This document shows positions 47,022 to 51,579 of a stretch of DNA of 51,579 nucleotides, in pieces. This DNA comes from an uncultured Pelagibacteraceae bacterium (GTDB lineage Bacteria > Pseudomonadota > Alphaproteobacteria > Pelagibacterales > Pelagibacteraceae), in NCBI GenBank assembly GCA_902573295.1, contig CACGJB010000004.1:1-51579 (forward strand), written 5' to 3'. The stretch's first letter is position 1. Every line of letters begins with the position of its first letter. The translations under genes and the position numbers were made by a program. Below the pieces are notes generated by a model, which worked only from the letters and a program-made list of their open reading frames with translations, did not search any database and was not told the origin of the DNA.

Positions 47022-48712
47022 TGGCCGAAAATAAATCAAAATTAATTATAGAAGATTATAAAAGCGATTTTATATTTAAGAAAAAAGTGAATGGATTAAA
47101 TATTAAATTTAATCGTGTAGCTTTTATTTTCTTTGTTTTTTTTATTATATATTTATTTTATACAATACACTTAGTTCAATTAGGTTCACGAAAAAGTAAA
47201 TTAGAAAAAATAAATAATTTTTCCGCAATTAATAATCAGCTTTATCGAGCAGACATCATAGATATTAATGGAAATTATTTAGCTAAGACAGTTAAATCGA
47301 TTGATATTGGTTTAAAAACATCAGATATAATCAATGAAAAAAAATTACTTCTAAGTTTAAACATTATTTTTCCTGATAAAAATTTTGATGAAATAAAAAA
47401 AAAAATAAAAACTAAGAAATTTCTTTATTTAGAAAGGAAAATTTCAGAGGAAAATTATGAAAAAGTAATGAAATTAGGTGACAAATCTTTAGTTCCAGAA
47501 GAAAGAGTTTTAAGAATGTATCCTCAAAAAAATCTTTTTAGTCATGTTTTAGGTCAGATAGATGATGACAATAATGGTATTTCTGGATTAGAAAAATCGT
47601 TAAATGATGAACTTAGAAAATCTAAAGACCCAATTAAACTTACATTAGATAAAGATATTCAATTTTTAATTAGAAGAGAATTAATTAAATATCAGGATAT
47701 TTTTAAAAGCAAAGGTAGTGCAGCCATTTTAATGGATGTAAATAATGGCAATATTTTATCATTAGTTTCTCTCCCAGATTTTAATCCAAATGAAAGACAA
47801 AATATTACAGATGTAAATTATATTAACAGGGTAACTAAAGGAACATATGAACTTGGGTCTGTATTTAAAGCATTTACTTTTGCTAGCGCCTTAAATGAAA
47901 AGGTAATTAAACCAGAGACTGAATTTTTAGATTTACCCAAATCAATTAAATGTGACAAATACAAAATAGGTGAGTACGACAATGAAATACCATCGGATTT
48001 AACTGCAGAGCAAATTTTAGTTAGATCAGGAAATATAGGATCTGTAAAAATTGCTCAAAAAGTTGGCTCAGAAAAATTTAAATTATTTTTAGAAAAAGTT
48101 GGTGTGTTAAGTGATATTGATTTTGATATTGAAGAAGTTGCTCCTCAAAAAAATTATGATTTTGGAAAATGCCGATTGGCTACAGCTTCTTTTGGACATG
48201 GAATAGCAACTACAATTCTCCAATTAGCAAAAGGTTATTCTGTTTTATCAAATGGCGGTTATGAAATTAAGCCAACATTAATTTATAAAGAAAATAATTT
48301 TAATAAAAAAAAAGAAAGAATATTAAACAGAGGTATTTCAGAACAAGTTGTTAGCGCTTTAAGAAAAATTGTAAATACTGAGGAAGGGACAGCTAAATTT
48401 GCAGATGTTCAAAATTTTGAAATTGGTGGAAAAACAGGGACCGCTGATCAACCTGAGGGAGGGGCATATTCTGAGGCAAAAATAAATACTTTTGCTTCTA
48501 TTTTTCCCACATCAAATCCAAAATTTGTTTTTGTTTTAATGCTAGATACTCCAAAAAAATCTAAAGATTATTATTATAAGTATAGAAATCGAAAAGGAGG
48601 TTGGAAGGGTACACTTTATAATACAGCTGGCTGGACCTCAGTAGAAGTTGCAGGAAAAGTAATAGACAAAATTGGGCCTATTTTAGCCACAAAATATATA
48701 GAGGTTAATTAA
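47021..48712 (+). CDS. ftsI: Peptidoglycan transpeptidase FtsI (PBP3)
   Basis: 563 aa. One N-terminal transmembrane helix (about 32-51) is followed by the pedestal domain (DIIDINGNYLAKTVK, RVLRMYPQKNLFSHVLGQID). The transpeptidase has the three active-site motifs: SxxK as SVFK (S280, K283), SGN (336-338) and KTG (471-473). It cross-links septal peptidoglycan. It overlaps ftsL by 1 bp (TAATG) and lies 2 bp before the murE-murF fusion, so the operon is tightly coupled. Confidence 0.97.
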   Translation: MAENKSKLIIEDYKSDFIFKKKVNGLNIKFNRVAFIFFVFFIIYLFYTIHLVQLGSRKSKLEKINNFSAINNQLYRADIIDINGNYLAKTVKSIDIGLKTSDIINEKKLLLSLNIIFPDKNFDEIKKKIKTKKFLYLERKISEENYEKVMKLGDKSLVPEERVLRMYPQKNLFSHVLGQIDDDNNGISGLEKSLNDELRKSKDPIKLTLDKDIQFLIRRELIKYQDIFKSKGSAAILMDVNNGNILSLVSLPDFNPNERQNITDVNYINRVTKGTYELGSVFKAFTFASALNEKVIKPETEFLDLPKSIKCDKYKIGEYDNEIPSDLTAEQILVRSGNIGSVKIAQKVGSEKFKLFLEKVGVLSDIDFDIEEVAPQKNYDFGKCRLATASFGHGIATTILQLAKGYSVLSNGGYEIKPTLIYKENNFNKKKERILNRGISEQVVSALRKIVNTEEGTAKFADVQNFEIGGKTGTADQPEGGAYSEAKINTFASIFPTSNPKFVFVLMLDTPKKSKDYYYKYRNRKGGWKGTLYNTAGWTSVEVAGKVIDKIGPILATKYIEVN

Positions 48713-48714
48713 AA

Positions 48715-51558
48715 ATGCTTCTAGGAAACTACTTTCATAACATAAATAAAAATTATAGAAATTTTTCTTTTTCAGGAATTTCATTTGATACGAAAAGTAT
48801 TAAAAAAAATAATATTTTTTTTGCAATCAAAGGAAATACTATTGATGGTAATGAATTTATTCCTAAAGCAATTAAAAGTGGATCTAAAATAATTGTAACT
48901 GAAAGAAAAGTAAATCAACTCCAAAATGGGATTTTATATATTTATACAAAGAATATTAGAAAATTATTAGCTGAAACTGCTTTTAAAATTTATAATAAAA
49001 AACCAAAAAATTTAATCGCTGTTACAGGTACAAACGGAAAATCTTCAGTTGCTGATTTTTATTATCAAATATTAGAATTAAATAATAAAAAAGCTGCTTC
49101 AATTGGTACATTAGGTGTTAAATCAAAAAGAATTAATTTAAATTTATCTAATACCACAATAGATCCAATTAAATTAGCTAAAATTTTGAGTAATTTAAAA
49201 ACTCAAAAAATAGAAAATGTAATTATGGAAGCTTCAAGTCATGGTTTAAAACAAAATAGATTAGATGGTTTGAAATTTAATTCGGGTATATTTACTAATT
49301 TATCCCAGGATCATCTTGATTATCATAAAAATTTAAAAAACTATTTAAAAGCAAAACTTTATTTATTTGAAAATCTAATCCAAAAAAGAGGTAATGTAAT
49401 TACAGATCAATTAATACCAGAGTTTAAAAACATAAAAAAAATTACAATTAATAAGAAATTAAAATTGCATACACTAAATGATAAGAAAAATAATATAGAG
49501 CTCCAATCTCACAATTTTAAAGGAGAGGGTCAATTAATTAGAGTTAAATCAAATGGTTTGATAAGGGATCTAAATTTAAATTTAATTGGAAAAATACAAT
49601 TAAAAAATGTTTTGATGGCAATAATTGCAGCAAAACATAGCGGCGTTAGTTTAGATAAAATTTTAAATACAATTCCAAAATTGAAGCCAGTTGAGGGAAG
49701 ATTTGAAAAAATTGGCAAAATTAAAAATCAATCAAAAGTAATTCTTGATTATGCTCATACACCTGATGCTTTAAAAACTTGTCTTTTAAATCTTAGAGAG
49801 CAGTTTCCAAATAAAACAATCACGGTATTATTCGGTTGTGGAGGAAATAGAGATCAAAATAAAAGAGCCAAAATGGGAAAAATAGCAAGTGATTTTGCAG
49901 ATAGTATCATTCTTACTAATGATAACCCTAGATTTGAAAATCCACAAAAAATAAGAAGAGATATAAAAAAGGGAATTAAAAAAAAGAGAATTATCGAAAT
50001 ATCTAATAGAGCAATTGCAATAACACAAGCTATTCATAATTTGAATTCAGGTGACATTTTGTTAGTTGCTGGAAAAGGTCATGAGAAAACACAAGATATT
50101 GGAAATAAGAAAATTTTTTTTTCAGATAGAAAAGTAATTTTAAATGCTATTAAGAATAAAAATAATAATTTATCAGATAATTTAAAATTAAATGTGGTTA
50201 AAGAGGCAGTTAAAATTAAAAAATTATCTCCCTTTACGTTTTTAAAAACTGCAAGAATTAATTCTCAAGAAGTTACTAAAAATGATATTTTTTTTGCTAT
50301 CAGAGGTAAAAAAAATGATGGTAATAAATATGTTGCTCAATCATTCAAGAGAAAAGCATCGTTAGCTGTAGTCAACAAAATTCAAAATAAATTAAATAAA
50401 AATCGTCAGATTAAAGTAAAAAATACTTTAAAATTCTTAACAGGTATTTCAAAAACTTTTAGAAAAAGTATTGATACAAATATTATAGCTATTACAGGTA
50501 GTTGTGGCAAAACCACTCTTAAAGAATTGCTAGGCGAAGTACTGAGTAAAATTTCGAAAGTAAGTATTTCCCCAAAATCTTATAACAATAAATTTGGAGT
50601 CCCATTGAGTCTTTTTAATTTAAAACAAAATGATGAATTTGGAATTTTAGAGGTTGGAATGGATAAAAAAGGTGAAATTGATTATTTGTCAAAAATAATA
50701 AAACCAGATGTTGGAGTAATAACAAATATAAATTATGCACATGCTAAAAATTTTAAAAATATTAAACAGATTGCTTTGGCAAAATCTGAAATTATTAACA
50801 ACATAAAACCTTATGGGTATGTTGTATTGAATGCTGATGATGGTTATTTTCAATTGCATAAAAAAATTGCTAAAGAAAAGAAAATTAAAGTAGTTTCTTT
50901 TGGTATTAAAAATCAGAATGCAGAAATCAAATTAACTAATATTAAGACTTTTGGAAAAAAATTTAAAATTAATATTCAGTTAAATAGTAAAAAAAAGTAT
51001 TTCATATTATCAAATGATTTTCAAAACAATTTATACAATACACTTGCTGCTTTAGCAGTTATTAGTATTTATAAAAATATATTTAATCTAAATGAAAATA
51101 TTTTTCTTAATTTTAAAATTCCTGGGGGAAGGGGAGATCATTCTGTAGTAAAAATTGATAATAAAAAAATTAATTTAATTGATCAAAGTTATAATTCAAA
51201 TCCTCTATCATTAAAATCAGCAATAAAAAATTTTGATAAAATAAACTCGAAAAAATCTAATAAATATTTACTGATTGGTGACATGTTAGAGCTCGGTAGT
51301 CATTCTAAAAAACTTCATCAATCCATAGCTCCAATAATTAATCAAACTAAGATAGATAAGGTGTTTGTTAAAGGTAAAATGGCATCTATAATATTTGCAA
51401 GTATCTCAAAAGCTAAAAAAGGCAGGATTTTATCAAACAAATATCAAATTATTGATTTGATTAGAAAAGATTTAAATAATAATGATTATTTAATGATTAA
51501 GGCCTCACTTGCGACAGGATTCAACGAAATAGTTAAAGATCTGAAAGGATTGCATTAA
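48715..51558 (+). CDS. murE/murF: Fused MurE-MurF: UDP-MurNAc-tripeptide synthetase / D-Ala-D-Ala-adding enzyme
   Basis: 947 aa, about the sum of two ligases, with no stop or frameshift between. The MurE half (about 1-485) has the P-loop TGTNGKSS (104-111), SSHGLKQNRL, LDYAHTPDAL and DNPR (403-406), which is the signature for meso-diaminopimelate. The MurF half (about 500-947) has its own N-domain (NDIFFAIRGKKNDGNKY), P-loop TGSCGKTT (594-601) and the DQSYNSNPLSLKSAI motif. It would add mDAP, then D-Ala-D-Ala, in successive cytoplasmic steps. The order matches the murE-murF gene order. Confidence 0.95.
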   Translation: MLLGNYFHNINKNYRNFSFSGISFDTKSIKKNNIFFAIKGNTIDGNEFIPKAIKSGSKIIVTERKVNQLQNGILYIYTKNIRKLLAETAFKIYNKKPKNLIAVTGTNGKSSVADFYYQILELNNKKAASIGTLGVKSKRINLNLSNTTIDPIKLAKILSNLKTQKIENVIMEASSHGLKQNRLDGLKFNSGIFTNLSQDHLDYHKNLKNYLKAKLYLFENLIQKRGNVITDQLIPEFKNIKKITINKKLKLHTLNDKKNNIELQSHNFKGEGQLIRVKSNGLIRDLNLNLIGKIQLKNVLMAIIAAKHSGVSLDKILNTIPKLKPVEGRFEKIGKIKNQSKVILDYAHTPDALKTCLLNLREQFPNKTITVLFGCGGNRDQNKRAKMGKIASDFADSIILTNDNPRFENPQKIRRDIKKGIKKKRIIEISNRAIAITQAIHNLNSGDILLVAGKGHEKTQDIGNKKIFFSDRKVILNAIKNKNNNLSDNLKLNVVKEAVKIKKLSPFTFLKTARINSQEVTKNDIFFAIRGKKNDGNKYVAQSFKRKASLAVVNKIQNKLNKNRQIKVKNTLKFLTGISKTFRKSIDTNIIAITGSCGKTTLKELLGEVLSKISKVSISPKSYNNKFGVPLSLFNLKQNDEFGILEVGMDKKGEIDYLSKIIKPDVGVITNINYAHAKNFKNIKQIALAKSEIINNIKPYGYVVLNADDGYFQLHKKIAKEKKIKVVSFGIKNQNAEIKLTNIKTFGKKFKINIQLNSKKKYFILSNDFQNNLYNTLAALAVISIYKNIFNLNENIFLNFKIPGGRGDHSVVKIDNKKINLIDQSYNSNPLSLKSAIKNFDKINSKKSNKYLLIGDMLELGSHSKKLHQSIAPIINQTKIDKVFVKGKMASIIFASISKAKKGRILSNKYQIIDLIRKDLNNNDYLMIKASLATGFNEIVKDLKGLH

Positions 51559-51579
51559 ATGCTTTACCAATTGTTATTA
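51559..51579 (+). CDS. mraY: Start of the next dcw gene, probably mraY (3' truncated by window end)
   Basis: An ATG directly abuts the murE-murF stop codon and the frame (MLYQLLL) stays open to the window edge. mraY normally follows murF and its products often begin MLYxL. Only seven codons are visible, so the identity rests on synteny. Confidence 0.5.

Overview
The window reads as a stretch of a very AT-rich, streamlined alphaproteobacterial chromosome, most likely a member of the SAR11 clade (Pelagibacterales). Reasons: coding sequence dominated by Lys, Asn, Ile and Phe with A/T third positions; almost no intergenic DNA; alphaproteobacterial neighbourhoods (petABC with trmL/hemF, prs-rplY-pth-ychF, a MarR/OmpR/EnvZ-type trio, carA divergent from yqeY-dnaG-rpoD, rnpB just upstream of mraZ); a CcrM-type methyltransferase; and an ELM1-family protein. 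The lineage is inferred from these traits, not from a database search. I see no mobile elements, CRISPR arrays, phage genes or signs of recent transfer.

Layout. 1-3.5 kb: the 3' part of a flavin monooxygenase, then ccrM, rnhB and an aberrant uracil-DNA glycosylase on the minus strand. 3.5-7.5 kb: TPR protein, ispE, tRNA-Gln and the CCA-adding enzyme. 7.5-9.2 kb (minus): greA, hemF, trmL. 9.3-11.9 kb: petABC, the cytochrome bc1 complex. 11.9-17.8 kb (minus): ychF, pth, rplY, prs, pgeF, a MidA-like methyltransferase and lgt. 17.8-20.5 kb: ubiK, then a histidine kinase, response regulator and MarR regulator on the minus strand. 20.6-28.4 kb: ilvE, then pgsA-uvrC-folB-SDR-uvrB (minus), then an aspartate aminotransferase. 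28.4-32 kb: an extended SDR and trxB (minus), then an ELM1-like protein and a 2OG-Fe(II)-type oxygenase. 32-36.4 kb (minus): carB, carA. 36.5-40.9 kb: yqeY-dnaG-rpoD, an odd tRNA-Val and a CAU-anticodon tRNA. 40.9-42.3 kb (minus): mlaC, mlaA. 42.4-43.2 kb: a cytoplasmic-type amidase. 43.2-43.56 kb: RNase P RNA. 43.7 kb to the end: a rearranged dcw cluster, mraZ-ftsZ-rsmH-ftsL-ftsI-murE/murF-(mraY).

This is core genome. Information processing (dnaG, rpoD, rnpB, tRNAs, cca, greA, pth, rplY), respiration (petABC), cell-wall synthesis and division, DNA repair and basic metabolism dominate. The interest lies in how standard modules have been modified. ftsZ sits second in the dcw cluster behind an MraZ-box promoter. 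MurE and MurF are fused. A tRNA-Val has good stems but lacks the usual D-loop/T-loop contact bases. GANTC sites are clustered upstream of ccrM. Every convergent pair of protein genes overlaps, four of seven through one shared 4-bp stop palindrome. Several proteins lack expected metal ligands or a lipobox.

The only gene-free stretch above 300 bases as judged from protein genes is 43161-43739. It holds rnpB and the mraZ promoter/operator region.
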